64,000 bases of DNA from Mycolicibacterium komossense (lineage in GTDB: Bacteria > Actinomycetota > Actinomycetes > Mycobacteriales > Mycobacteriaceae). The notes beneath the pieces were generated by a model, which was given only the letters and a program-made list of their open reading frames with translations, was not told the origin of the DNA and ran no database searches. Both the position numbers and the translations under genes were made by a program. Shown in pieces: positions 27,656 through 36,769 of this stretch (its first letter is position 1; every line of letters begins with the position of its first letter). Location of the stretch: contig NZ_JACKTY010000049.1 in the NCBI RefSeq assembly GCF_025822605.1, forward strand, positions 1 through 64,000, written 5' to 3'.

Positions 27656-29059
27656 GTGAGTCAGGTTCACCTCGGGCACGTGTTCCACATTGCGGGTAGC
27701 CCTTTGATCACTGAGGCGGATGCCGCACTGGTGTCGATTGCCGACGGTGCGTTGGTGATTGACGACGCCGGGGTCATCGCCTTCTGTGGCGAGCGGACGG
27801 CACTGCCCGCCGAGTACGAGTCGGCGACGGTACTCGATCACCGCCCAGGGTTCTTGCTGCCCGGTTTCGTCGACACCCACATCCACTTCCCGCAGACCTA
27901 TGCAGGCGACTCCTACGGTGGCGGTCAACTGCTGGAGTGGCTCAACCTGTGCATCTTCCCGTCCGAGTCGAAATTCGCCGACCCGGACTTCGCGCAACAG
28001 GCTGCAGTCGAGTTCACCCGGCGGCGGATCGCCGCGGGCACCACTGCCGCCATGGTGTTCGGATCCGCATTCCCCCACGCGCAGGACGCGCTGTTCACCG
28101 AGACACAGAAGGCCGGACTGCGCGTCGTCAGTGGTCGGGGTATCCAGACCGCCGGCGGCGAGACCGCGCAGCCGCTGATGACGTCCGAGGAGGACGCCAT
28201 CCGGCTGACCCGCGACGAGATCGACAAATGGCACGGCGCGGACACCGGAAACCCCGACACCGCTCTGCTGCACGTCGCGATCGTGCCGCGGTTCTCGCTG
28301 TCGGTCACCACTGAGACGCTGAAAAACCTTGGCGAACTGTATGACTCGGTCCGCGACCGCGGTGTGTACGTGCACAGCCACCTCAACGAGAACAACCGGC
28401 CCGGCACCGGTGAGGTCGACTCGACCAAGCAGGCCTATCAGGTTAACTCGTATCTGGACACCTACGACGGCAAGTTCCTGCCCGGATCGCAGGTCGGCGG
28501 CAAGAGCTTACTGGGCCGCAAGACCATCTTGGCCCATTGCGTGCACTGCCAGGACGTCGAGCTGGAACGGATGGCCGAGACCGGCACCTCCATCTCGCAT
28601 TGCCCCATCTCCCAGCTGTTCCTCGGCTCGGGAACGATGCCATGGAAGCGGACCGTCGCCTCGGGGGTGAATATCTCGGCGGGAACGGACTTCGGCGGTG
28701 GCGACGAATGGCTGATCCCACGCGTGCTCGGCGATGCGTTCAAGCAACACATCACGGAGGACGGCGCGGCTGGGGTTTCCTTGCATCCCGCCGAAATGCT
28801 CTTCATCGGAACCCTGGCTGGCGCCCGCGCACTGGATATGGAAAACCGCTTCGGTAACTTCGATATCGGCAAGGAAGCCGATTTCGTGGTGATCGACCCG
28901 GCCGGGACCCCCGCGCTCGACGGCCGACTCGCGAACGCGGTCCGGGCCGCTGATCCCGAACTGGCCAGGGACCAAACGCTGTTCGGGCTATTGATGGGGA
29001 TTCGGGAGAGTTCGATCGCGCAGGTTTACGTGCAGGGCCGCCTGGTGACGGCCGACTAG
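27656..29059 (+). CDS. guaD: Guanine deaminase
   Basis: The 467-aa zinc amidohydrolase starts at GTG 27656 with AGGAG upstream. It matches guanine deaminase in its key motifs: PGFVDTHIHFPQ (metal HxH), the conserved active-site segment GGGQLLEWLNLCIFPSE, HSHLNENN, ILAHCVHCQDVELERM, HCPISQLFLGSG and GTDFGGGDEW (metal Asp). It converts guanine to xanthine in purine salvage or catabolism. It is flanked on both sides by ABM-membrane protein paralogues, and the downstream one starts two bases after its stop, so the two are cotranscribed. A xanthine dehydrogenase remnant lies upstream on the other strand. Confidence 0.92.
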   Translation: MSQVHLGHVFHIAGSPLITEADAALVSIADGALVIDDAGVIAFCGERTALPAEYESATVLDHRPGFLLPGFVDTHIHFPQTYAGDSYGGGQLLEWLNLCIFPSESKFADPDFAQQAAVEFTRRRIAAGTTAAMVFGSAFPHAQDALFTETQKAGLRVVSGRGIQTAGGETAQPLMTSEEDAIRLTRDEIDKWHGADTGNPDTALLHVAIVPRFSLSVTTETLKNLGELYDSVRDRGVYVHSHLNENNRPGTGEVDSTKQAYQVNSYLDTYDGKFLPGSQVGGKSLLGRKTILAHCVHCQDVELERMAETGTSISHCPISQLFLGSGTMPWKRTVASGVNISAGTDFGGGDEWLIPRVLGDAFKQHITEDGAAGVSLHPAEMLFIGTLAGARALDMENRFGNFDIGKEADFVVIDPAGTPALDGRLANAVRAADPELARDQTLFGLLMGIRESSIAQVYVQGRLVTAD

Positions 29060-29061
29060 CG

Positions 29062-30039
29062 TTGGCCGTCAAGTCGCCACGCGAGGCGGCCGTAGCGACC
29101 GCGGTCACCATCTTCCACCCGGTCGGTGAGCCGGAAGCTTTCGACGTGTGGCTCAACGACCTGATCGACTCCGCCGAAGCCGCCGACGGTTTCTCCGGTG
29201 CAGCGCGCGGGGTGCACGACATTGCCCGTTTCGACTGGGCCGTCGCCGTTACGTTCGACACCGAAGACCAGGTGCATGCCTGGCTGGACAGCGTCGAGCG
29301 GGCTGGTGTGATGGCGCACGGCCGGAGCCGCGGATACTGGTGCAGCACCACCGATATCGTCGTAGTCGAGGCTCAGGCGGCCCCGCCCGGAATCGGCGCC
29401 TTCCGGCACAGCGTCGCGTCGGGTAAAGAGGCGGACTTCCTGACGACCCAGGTGGAACTGACCGCCGCCAGCGCCGGTTTTGCCGGCTTCGAAGGCACCT
29501 CGCTTTTCCCCCCTGCCGGTGGCGGCGAATGGCTTTCCCTGGTCAGGTTCCGCACTCAGGCGCAGCTGACTCGGTGGCTGCTGTCGCACGAGCGTGCTGA
29601 GGTCCTCGGGGAGTTGCGCTCAAGCCTGACAAAAGAATTCGCCCCGGTATCGTCCACGACGCCGTTCGCCACCACGGTGCGAACGACCGATACCGGCAAG
29701 ACCGTCATGACACCGGACTGGAAGTCCGCGATGATGGTGCTGCTGGTGCTGTACCCGACGGTGATGATGCTGTCTCGGTTCTTCGGTCCGGTCCTCGACG
29801 GCGTTGGCGCGCAACCGTGGTTGGCCCTGTGGCTCAGTCAGGTGATCAGCGTCTCGCTGATGCAATGGTGGTTCATGCCGTCGATCTCCCGACCGTTCCG
29901 GCGGTGGCTCGACCCCATCGACGGGGCTGATCGCCGGATCAGCATGCGCGGGGCGCTGATCATCCTCGCGCTCTATGCGGTGACACTGGCGATCTTCGCC
30001 TCCGTGAAGTATCTGCAGTTCTGGGATTTCGCGAGGTGA
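29062..30039 (+). CDS. Tandem ABM-domain membrane protein, copy 2
   Basis: The 325-aa protein starts at a TTG directly after the guaD stop; no ATG or GTG in frame precedes the first domain. Two ABM modules (ATAVTIFHPVGEPEAFDVW to DWAVAVTFDTEDQVHAW, and IGAFRHSVASGKEADFL to WLSLVRFRTQAQLTRW) precede three membrane helices (MMVLLVLYPTVMMLSRFFG, LSQVISVSLMQWWFM, GALIILALYAVTLAIFA). The order and spacing are the same as in the protein at 26360, but the sequences have diverged. Coupling to guaD suggests a role linked to purine breakdown, for example handling a product or electron carrier. This is inference. Confidence 0.78.
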   Translation: MAVKSPREAAVATAVTIFHPVGEPEAFDVWLNDLIDSAEAADGFSGAARGVHDIARFDWAVAVTFDTEDQVHAWLDSVERAGVMAHGRSRGYWCSTTDIVVVEAQAAPPGIGAFRHSVASGKEADFLTTQVELTAASAGFAGFEGTSLFPPAGGGEWLSLVRFRTQAQLTRWLLSHERAEVLGELRSSLTKEFAPVSSTTPFATTVRTTDTGKTVMTPDWKSAMMVLLVLYPTVMMLSRFFGPVLDGVGAQPWLALWLSQVISVSLMQWWFMPSISRPFRRWLDPIDGADRRISMRGALIILALYAVTLAIFASVKYLQFWDFAR

Positions 30040-30122
30040 CAGCGACCCACGACTGTGTGGATGCGCCAGCCTGCTCTGTGCCGTCGCGGTTGTTCCGCCG
30101 GAAAGGCGGGTAGACGGGAAAC

Positions 30123-30569
30123 GTGAGCGAGATCGCGACCGACCCGGCCATCATCGACGTGGAGCAGTTCTACGAGGTTGCGAAGGAGCGAGTCTGGCAG
30201 GCGTTGACGACGCCCGAGCTGATGGCCCGATGGTTGCTGGAACCGAAGGGTTTCCGGCCGGTGGTGGGCACCGACTTCGCCTTTACCGGTATCGACGCGC
30301 TGGCCGACCTGGGGTTCGAGGGCGCCTGTCGGGTGATCGCGGTACGGAGCAACGAACTCCTCTCCATCGGCTGGACCAACGCCGAGTCCGACCTGCCAGG
30401 CGGTTGGGTGGTGACCTGGCTACTGCACCCCGAAGGTCACGGCACCCGGGTCATCCTGCGGCATAAGGGTTTCGATCCCCACGACGAGGCGGAGCAGGAA
30501 GCCAGGAGGACTCTCGGCCGCGGCTGGGTCACGGTGGCGGCCCGGCTCGGTGAAGTACTCGGGCTCTGA
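30123..30569 (+). CDS. SRPBCC/AHSA1-like domain protein
   Basis: The 148-aa protein starts at GTG 30123. Its pattern VEQFYEVAKERVWQALTTPELMARWLL is the opening strand-helix of the AHSA1/START-like fold, ending with WVTVAARLGEVLGL. These proteins bind hydrophobic ligands in a deep cavity. It stands alone between the ABM gene and the convergent FAD-oxidase gene. No ligand can be predicted. Confidence 0.75.
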   Translation: MSEIATDPAIIDVEQFYEVAKERVWQALTTPELMARWLLEPKGFRPVVGTDFAFTGIDALADLGFEGACRVIAVRSNELLSIGWTNAESDLPGGWVVTWLLHPEGHGTRVILRHKGFDPHDEAEQEARRTLGRGWVTVAARLGEVLGL

Positions 30570-30570
30570 G

Positions 30571-31725
30571 CTAATTGCAGAAGTAGTCCGGGATGGGTGC
30601 ACCGTCGACGGCCAGCCCGACGGCCGACCGGGCTGCCAGCGGGCCGACCAGATTCCCGGTGCCGTTGTAGGCGCCGAACGCGACCACTCCGGGCGCCACT
30701 TCCGCACACAGCGGGCGCCCGTCGTCGGTGTAGGCGACCGATGCGCCCCATCGGGTGCTGACGGTGACGTCCGTGCCGGCCATCCGTCGCGCCACCTCCT
30801 CGATGTAGTCCTGAACCGGCTGGGTGGGCTCGGTGGCGGTGGTCCATTCCGAATCGGCGAATCTGTCCCGGCCACCCCCGACGAACAGCCGACCGTGCGC
30901 GTCCTGCTGTGCATAGTCATAACCCCACCGGCAGTACACCGGGCAGGGCAGCCGTCGCGGCGCTACGGGCCGGGTGCCCAACATCTGTAGCCGAGCCGTG
31001 CGGACACGCCCGCGCAACTCGGGTAATGCGAGTTCGAGCTTGCCGTCGATCGCGACGAGGATGACCGGTGCGCTGACGCTGCCCGCGTCGGTGTGCACGA
31101 GGCCCGGCTCGATGCGGACCGCCGGTGAGTACTCGTAGAGAGTGGCCCGCGCAGTGAGCAGCGAGGCCATCCCCAACGCACGTCGGGCCGGGTTCATCGC
31201 CGCGTCGTCGGGCAGGAAAATTCCGCGGCCGAGTTCACTCTGGTAGTCCTCGGCGGCGAAACCGTTCTCGCGCAGCACCGCGGCCAGGCGCATGCAGTCG
31301 GCCAGATCGGCGTCGCGGTCCGCCGTGTCGGTATCGGTGACCGGTTCGCCGGGCAGGCCGGCGAGCCGGATCGATCCGGTCCGGCGGATCACGTCGTTGC
31401 CGAGCATGTCGGCGAGCCGGTCCAGCTCTGCCAGGGTGGCGCGGTAGAGCTCGACTGCCGAGACGCCCCACCGCAGCACCGCGGTGTGCAGGAATGCCGA
31501 CGGCCCGGCGAGCAGGAAGCCGCCGTTGCGGCCCGCCGCACCGGCTCCGACCCGGCCCGCGTCGAGACCGACCACCGACAAGCCCCGGTCGACCAGCTCG
31601 GCGACCGCGGCCAGCCCGGAGCCGCCGAGTCCCACCACGCAGACATCGGCGGTCTCGGCGCCCTCGATTCTGGGCAGACCCGGCCACGCTGCGACGACGG
31701 GATCGTCGTCCCATGCGACGCTCAA
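30571..31725 (-). CDS. DadA-type FAD oxidase (candidate L-pipecolate oxidase, AmaA-like)
   Basis: The 384-aa flavoprotein starts at a TTG (31725) overlapping the amaB stop (TTGA), with GGAGTG nine bases upstream. The FAD-binding motif VGLGGSG lies at residues 31-37, and the family's AGAAGRNGGF at 61-70. The C-terminus has VVAFGAYNGTGNLVGPLAA. It is of the DAO/DadA family, which oxidises secondary or primary amines. Its coupling to an aminoadipate-semialdehyde dehydrogenase mirrors the amaA-amaB pair of Pseudomonas putida, where AmaA oxidises L-pipecolate to piperideine-6-carboxylate. The same role is proposed here; other cyclic or acyclic amines remain possible. Confidence 0.75.
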   Translation of the reverse strand: MSVAWDDDPVVAAWPGLPRIEGAETADVCVVGLGGSGLAAVAELVDRGLSVVGLDAGRVGAGAAGRNGGFLLAGPSAFLHTAVLRWGVSAVELYRATLAELDRLADMLGNDVIRRTGSIRLAGLPGEPVTDTDTADRDADLADCMRLAAVLRENGFAAEDYQSELGRGIFLPDDAAMNPARRALGMASLLTARATLYEYSPAVRIEPGLVHTDAGSVSAPVILVAIDGKLELALPELRGRVRTARLQMLGTRPVAPRRLPCPVYCRWGYDYAQQDAHGRLFVGGGRDRFADSEWTTATEPTQPVQDYIEEVARRMAGTDVTVSTRWGASVAYTDDGRPLCAEVAPGVVAFGAYNGTGNLVGPLAARSAVGLAVDGAPIPDYFCN

Positions 31726-33257
31726 CTGAAATTCACTCCCTGTGCCAGTGGTAGCTCCGAGGAATAATTCACCGTATTGGTGGCCCGGCGCATATACCCC
31801 TTCCACGAATCGGATCCAGATTCGCGGCCACCGCCGGTCTCCTTCTCGCCGCCGAACGCGCCACCGATCTCGGCGCCGGAGGTCCCGATATTCACGTTGG
31901 CGATCCCGCAGTCGGATCCGGCGGCGGACATGAACAGCTCGGCTTCGCGCTGGTCGGTGGTGAAGATTGCCGATGAAAGACCCTGTGGTACAGCATTGTT
32001 GAGCTCGATGGCGTCGTCAAGCGTGTCGTAGGTCAACACATACAGGATCGGGGCGAAGGTCTCGTCGTGCACGACGGAGGTCTGCTGCGGCATCGTCACG
32101 ATGGTCGGCTCGACGTAGTACGCCTGCGGTGCGCTTTCGGCCAGCACCCGATTACCGCCCACCACGATTTTCCCGCCATCGGACTGGGCCTTCTCCAAGG
32201 CCTCTTCGAAGGCGCGGAAAGCCGCCTCGTGCACCAGCGGTCCGACCAGGGTGCCGGCCGCCAGCGGGCTGCCGATGGGAAGCTGGCGGTAGGCGTCGGC
32301 GATCCGAGCGACGAGTTCCTCGGCGATCGAGCGGTGCACGATCAGCCGGCGCAGGCTGGTGCAACGCTGGCCCGCGGTGCCGGCAGCGGAGAAGACGATG
32401 CCCCGCACCGCGAGATCGAGGTCGGCGGCCTCGGACACGATCACCGCGTTGTTGCCGCCGAGTTCCAGCAGACTGCGGCCGAACCGGGCGGCCACCCGGG
32501 GGCCGATCGCCCGGCCCATCCGTACCGAGCCCGTCGCACTGACCAGCGCCACCCGTGGATCGTCGACGAGACGTTCACCGACGTCGCGCGCCCCCTGTAG
32601 CAGGGTGTGAATTGCACTGGGTGCGTTGCTGTCCCGAATCGCGCGGTCGAGCAACGCGGTACACGCCAGCGCCGTCAGCGGGGTGATCTCCGAGGGCTTC
32701 CAGACCACCGTGTCACCGGCGACGAGTGCTACCGCGGTATTCCAGGCCCAGACGGCCACCGGGAAGTTGAAGGCGGTGATGACACCGACGACACCGAGCG
32801 GGTGCCATGTTTCGCTGAGGCGGTGCAGCGGCCGTTCCGACGGCATGGTCCGGCCATACAACTGACGTGACAATCCGACCGCGAAATCGCAGATGTCGAT
32901 CATCTCCTGCACCTCGCCGAGTGCTTCCGACTCGATCTTGCCCGCCTCCAGGGTGACCAGCGTGGCCAGATCGGTCTTGTGTTCGGTCAGCAGTTCGCCG
33001 AGCCGGCGGACCAGATCACCGCGCCGCGGTGCGGGTACCGAACGCCAGAGCAGGAACGCTTCCGAGGCGGTGGTCAGCGCGGTGTCGACGTCGCCGGCGG
33101 TGGTGGCCGCCAACTGTGCGAGTGTCTCCCCGTTGATCGGGCTGCGGGATATCACGTTGCCGCGCTCGGCGCCGTCGAGGTCGACACCGAGCCGGGCCAG
33201 AACAGTGGTAGCCCGCCCGGCGAGCTGGTCGGTGGTGGGTGTGGTGTCAGCGGACAT
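31722..33257 (-). CDS. amaB: Aminoadipate-semialdehyde (piperideine-6-carboxylate) dehydrogenase
   Basis: The 511-aa protein is an ALDH7-family enzyme. It shows GVVGVITAFNFPVAVWAWN, the general base region LLELGGNNAV and the catalytic Cys in GTAGQRCTSLRR. Its C-terminal pattern (GGEKETGGGRESGSDSW then YMRRATNTVNYS) is specific to the antiquitin/AmaB/Pcd group. It oxidises alpha-aminoadipate semialdehyde, the open form of piperideine-6-carboxylate, to alpha-aminoadipate with NAD(P). Its start overlaps the end of hglS, and its end overlaps the FAD oxidase gene, making a tightly coupled lysine/pipecolate operon. Confidence 0.88.
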   Translation of the reverse strand: MSADTTPTTDQLAGRATTVLARLGVDLDGAERGNVISRSPINGETLAQLAATTAGDVDTALTTASEAFLLWRSVPAPRRGDLVRRLGELLTEHKTDLATLVTLEAGKIESEALGEVQEMIDICDFAVGLSRQLYGRTMPSERPLHRLSETWHPLGVVGVITAFNFPVAVWAWNTAVALVAGDTVVWKPSEITPLTALACTALLDRAIRDSNAPSAIHTLLQGARDVGERLVDDPRVALVSATGSVRMGRAIGPRVAARFGRSLLELGGNNAVIVSEAADLDLAVRGIVFSAAGTAGQRCTSLRRLIVHRSIAEELVARIADAYRQLPIGSPLAAGTLVGPLVHEAAFRAFEEALEKAQSDGGKIVVGGNRVLAESAPQAYYVEPTIVTMPQQTSVVHDETFAPILYVLTYDTLDDAIELNNAVPQGLSSAIFTTDQREAELFMSAAGSDCGIANVNIGTSGAEIGGAFGGEKETGGGRESGSDSWKGYMRRATNTVNYSSELPLAQGVNFS

Positions 33258-34593
33258 CGGTGGTCTCCAGAATCGTTGTGGTAGCGGTCAGTTGAGAGGG
33301 GTCGAGTCCGAGTTGTTCGGCGCAGGCGCGTAACGAACGGCGGCTCTGGGCGGCGTACAAGTCGTCCGGGGCATGCACTTCGCATCCGAGAGTGCCTGCG
33401 AGCCAATCGATATCGTAGTACGCGCCGGCGCGGGCGCCGTCCATGGAGCCATCGTCGGTCAGATTGGACTGGAAGATGCCGGCGGCGCTGCGTGGCAGGA
33501 AATCCTCGTACACGATCGGCGTGGCGGCGACGGTGCCGGTTTCGGACGCGGAATAGGTGAAGTACCCCAGTCCCGCCTGGTGCAGGCCGAGCTCGTCGGT
33601 CGGGAAATCGGAGGCCTCCCAGACGCTACGGCCGGCCTCCTGCCAGGACAGGCCGGTGGCGGCTGCCGCGTCGGTGGCGGCCATCAGTGTGTCGTAACGC
33701 TGCCGCCCGGCCGGTGTCAACGCGATACCGCGCTGTTCGACCTCGCCGAACCGGACCCGGGTGGTGCCGGCTGCGACGGTACCGTCGGGTTCGACGAAGA
33801 GCCGAGTCTCGTCGAGCGCGCGGAACGAGGTCTGCCGCAACAGCACATCGGGGCCGTTCCAGCGGGGCGGGCCCTGGATCTTGTCGATCATCTGCAAGCC
33901 GCGGGCACCCAGCCGTCGGTACAGCTCGTCGATGTCGAGCACGCGCGGGGTCAGGTGGTTGATGTGGGTCCGGGTGACACCGCCGATATCGGCTGCCACC
34001 GCGTTGATCTGCGCCAGCTCCGAGTACCAGGCGCGGTCGGTGGGTTCCGGCGACAGTTCGAACGCGGCCGTCGCCAGCTCCACGAAGCGGTCCGCGTCGG
34101 CGCCGGTCAACCCGTTCCCCTCGGCCGACCGAGCGGCCAGGGTCAGCAATTCCGGGCTGAACAAGGTCCGCTTGGCGAGGAAGGCCTCCAGCCGACCCCG
34201 CAGCTCGGCGCTGAAGAAGCGTTCGTCGTCGACAGTCAGCATCGAGGTGAACACGCGAAACGGGTTGCGCTCCAACTCGTTCTCGTCGATCGGGCGAAAA
34301 GCTGTGGAGACCACGGGAACGGGGACATTGCCGGTATCGCGCAGATCGTAGAAGCCCACCGGGTGCATGCCGAAGCCCCGGAACACCTGACCCACCTGGC
34401 GCAGTTCCTCCGGGGTGCCGACCCGGATGGCGCCGTGGCGTTCCGCGGTCACCCGCTGGTTACCGCCCAGCCCGGAATTGATCTCGGTGGCGACCTCGAC
34501 CAGGGTTGTGTAAGCGGGGACTTCGCGGCCATACATGGTCGACAGGGCCGCGGCGAAGCGGGTTCGCAGTTGTGACAGGGTCTGGACGGTCAT
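33247..34593 (-). CDS. hglS: 2-Oxoadipate dioxygenase/decarboxylase (DUF1338, HglS-like)
   Basis: The 448-aa protein is a DUF1338/YdcJ-type enzyme with the diagnostic ERHGAIRVGTPEEL near its N-terminus. Likely iron ligands are His53 (in ERHGAIR), His213 (in INHLTPR; His210 is close by) and Glu284 (in RFGEVEQRG), in the places expected for HglS. HglS converts 2-oxoadipate and oxygen to D-2-hydroxyglutarate and CO2 in bacterial lysine catabolism. It starts at the ATG overlapping the stop of the upstream dehydrogenase gene (ATGA) and runs into amaB, so operon context and family agree. The partner D-2-hydroxyglutarate dehydrogenase-like gene is at 37568. Confidence 0.88.
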   Translation of the reverse strand: MTVQTLSQLRTRFAAALSTMYGREVPAYTTLVEVATEINSGLGGNQRVTAERHGAIRVGTPEELRQVGQVFRGFGMHPVGFYDLRDTGNVPVPVVSTAFRPIDENELERNPFRVFTSMLTVDDERFFSAELRGRLEAFLAKRTLFSPELLTLAARSAEGNGLTGADADRFVELATAAFELSPEPTDRAWYSELAQINAVAADIGGVTRTHINHLTPRVLDIDELYRRLGARGLQMIDKIQGPPRWNGPDVLLRQTSFRALDETRLFVEPDGTVAAGTTRVRFGEVEQRGIALTPAGRQRYDTLMAATDAAAATGLSWQEAGRSVWEASDFPTDELGLHQAGLGYFTYSASETGTVAATPIVYEDFLPRSAAGIFQSNLTDDGSMDGARAGAYYDIDWLAGTLGCEVHAPDDLYAAQSRRSLRACAEQLGLDPSQLTATTTILETTDVR

Positions 34594-35747
34594 GCCGTGA
34601 GCTCCGATCTGATCTGACCACGCGCCGTCATCGCGGCGCGTACCCGGGACTGGGCGATGCTGCGGGCCGCGTCGTGGGGGAGCGCGGCGGTGGCATCCGA
34701 CTCGTCGAGCACATCGGCAGTGTTTGCACGAATTCGCTTGGCCACCAAGGTGAGAATGGCGTCCGGGTCAGGCCGAAACGGCGAGTAGCGAGCTTCCATC
34801 GCCACTCCCGCCGCGACAATACCGCCCGCGTTGGCGACGAAGTCGGGGATCACCAGGATCTTGCGCTCGGCGAGGACTTCCAGCGCCTGCTGGCTCGCCG
34901 GCAGATTGGCGCCCTCCACCACCAGTTTGGCCTTCACTTCACCGGCCGTCGGTCCGTCGATGGTGTCCTGACGTGCGGCGGGAACCAGGACATCGCACGC
35001 CACGGTGAGCTCGGCACCGACCGGCAGCACGGGCTGTCCGCGGTAGTGCCGGACGGCGTCATCACCCCATCGAGAGGCCAGCGTCAGCAACTCCTCGACA
35101 TCGAGTCCGGCCGGATCATGCAGGGCGCCAGCTGAGGTCGAGATGGCGACGACCGTCGCGCCGTATTCGGTGAAGCGGCGGGCCGCTGCTGTGCCGACCG
35201 CGCCGAAACCCTGGATCGACACCGTCGACGCGCTCAGCGCGAGTCCGAGGCGGTCGGCGGCGACGTGGGCGGATTCGACCACGCCGAATCCGGTCACGCC
35301 CAGCTGATCGTAGGGAACGCCGCCGAGTTCGGCCGGGCTACCGACGGCCGCTCCTCGGTCCCCGAGCTCGTCGGCCAGGATGGCGGCGTCGTACTCGTTG
35401 AGGCCCATGTCGAGGCCGAGCACGTACTCCCGGGGTACCTCGTTGGACAGTTTGCGGGCGAAAGCGCGCAAGATGTCCTCTTTGTCGGCCGCGTTCGGAT
35501 CGCCGACGATACCGGCCTTGGCGCCACCGAAGAACATGTCGACGCCGGCCCATTTCCACGTCATCACCCTGGCGAGCCTGGCGATTTCGGCGACGGAGAC
35601 GCCGGGTCCCATGCGCGTGCCGCCCTTGCCCATGCCGCGCGCGGTGTTGTCGATGACCAGCACGCCCTTCATCCCGGTGCGGGCGTCGGAGACGACGACG
35701 ATCTTCTCCGGACCCCACTCGTCGATCTCGGTCAGTGGGTCGGTCAC
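34590..35747 (-). CDS. Glu/Leu/Phe/Val-type amino acid dehydrogenase (first gene of lysine operon)
   Basis: From GTG 35747, with AGGAGG seven bases upstream, the 385-aa protein shows the N-terminal catalytic domain with GGTRMGPGVSVAEIARLARVM and the active-site lysine in FFGGAKAGIVGDP (Lys77). The NAD(P) domain follows with SIQGFGAVGTAAARRF and NLPAS, NAGG motifs. The family deaminates glutamate or branched-chain/aromatic amino acids. A glutamate dehydrogenase would regenerate 2-oxoglutarate for an aminotransferase. Since aminoadipate is a one-carbon-longer glutamate and no aminotransferase is present in the locus, the enzyme could instead deaminate aminoadipate directly to 2-oxoadipate. It heads the operon, divergent from LysR 38 bp away. 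Confidence 0.85.
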   Translation of the reverse strand: MTDPLTEIDEWGPEKIVVVSDARTGMKGVLVIDNTARGMGKGGTRMGPGVSVAEIARLARVMTWKWAGVDMFFGGAKAGIVGDPNAADKEDILRAFARKLSNEVPREYVLGLDMGLNEYDAAILADELGDRGAAVGSPAELGGVPYDQLGVTGFGVVESAHVAADRLGLALSASTVSIQGFGAVGTAAARRFTEYGATVVAISTSAGALHDPAGLDVEELLTLASRWGDDAVRHYRGQPVLPVGAELTVACDVLVPAARQDTIDGPTAGEVKAKLVVEGANLPASQQALEVLAERKILVIPDFVANAGGIVAAGVAMEARYSPFRPDPDAILTLVAKRIRANTADVLDESDATAALPHDAARSIAQSRVRAAMTARGQIRSELTA

Positions 35748-35785
35748 GGGTGTGTCCTCCTGTGGGTTGGGTGTTGAATGGTCCG

Positions 35786-36769
35786 ATGCTTTCGCCGGTG
35801 CACCTGCAGACTCTGGAAGTCGTCGTGCGGACCGGCTCGTTCGCCTCGGCGGCACGAGAGCTCGGCTACACCGCATCCGCGGTGTCGCAACAGATGGAGG
35901 CGCTCGAACGCGCTGCGGGCCTGACCTTGTTCGAGCGCGGTGCCCGTGGTGTGCAGATCACCGCACCCGCAGTGATGCTCGCCGAGCGCGCCCGCCGAGT
36001 GCTCTCCGATCTTGATGAACTCGACGCCGATGTCCGGTCCATCGCGGCGGGGCGGGCCGGGCGGCTGAAGGTCGGCTGTTTTCCCACTGCGGGAACCAGG
36101 GTGCTGCCGTCCGCGCTGTCGAATCTTAAAGCCAGTCACCCGGACGTCGAGGTGACCTTGCGCATCGCCGAACCTGCGCACACCATCGCGATGGTCGAAT
36201 CCGGCGAGCTCGACGTGGCTTTCGTCTACGAATACGCCGCGCTGTCGCGCACGTGGCCGGGCAGCCTGACCAGGCAGGCTCTGATGGTCGAGAAACTGGT
36301 CTTCCTGAGCCCACCTGAGATGGCGGTGCCCGACACCACGGCGATCGCGTCGATTTCGGCGGCCGCGGAATGGATTTCGAGCGGCTCGGGAACTGCCGGC
36401 GAATCGACGACCTATCGGATCTGTGCCGATATGGGCTTCGTCCCGAACGTCACCCTGCGCACGGAGTACTACGACCTGGTGACCGAGTTCGTGGCGGCGG
36501 GCCTCGGCGTGGCCATCGTCCCTGCGTTGGGCATCGTGTCGCATGATCGTGTGAATATTCTTCCTGTGCAATCGAAATGGGCGCAGCGAACGGTGTCCGC
36601 GGTGTACCGAAACAGCACGGACAACCCGCTGGTTCCTCAGGCGATCGAGTCGTTCGGGCGCACCGTGCACACCACCGGATGGGGCCCGTACATCACCTTG
36701 CCGGATCGGCGCCGTGGGGAGAAGTCGCCAAGCGCTCGAATCGGTGATGCTGAGGGCAAGCGACGCTAA
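35786..36769 (+). CDS. LysR-family regulator of the lysine/pipecolate operon
   Basis: The 327-aa protein begins MLSPVHLQTLEVVVRTGSFA at ATG 35786; further upstream starts lie in the divergent gene's leader. The winged helix-turn-helix contains SAARELGYTASAVSQQMEALERAAG, and the effector domain starts at GRLKVGCFPTAGTRVLP. It is divergent from the dehydrogenase-headed operon with only 38 bp between start codons, the classic LysR arrangement for a target operon and self-control. Its stop overlaps that of the convergent FadR-type gene (CTAA shared). Confidence 0.88.
   Translation: MLSPVHLQTLEVVVRTGSFASAARELGYTASAVSQQMEALERAAGLTLFERGARGVQITAPAVMLAERARRVLSDLDELDADVRSIAAGRAGRLKVGCFPTAGTRVLPSALSNLKASHPDVEVTLRIAEPAHTIAMVESGELDVAFVYEYAALSRTWPGSLTRQALMVEKLVFLSPPEMAVPDTTAIASISAAAEWISSGSGTAGESTTYRICADMGFVPNVTLRTEYYDLVTEFVAAGLGVAIVPALGIVSHDRVNILPVQSKWAQRTVSAVYRNSTDNPLVPQAIESFGRTVHTTGWGPYITLPDRRRGEKSPSARIGDAEGKRR

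Noticed and set aside
33373..34575. 400-aa open frame antisense to hglS
   Set aside because: hglS has clear family motifs and operon overlaps; the antisense frame has none.
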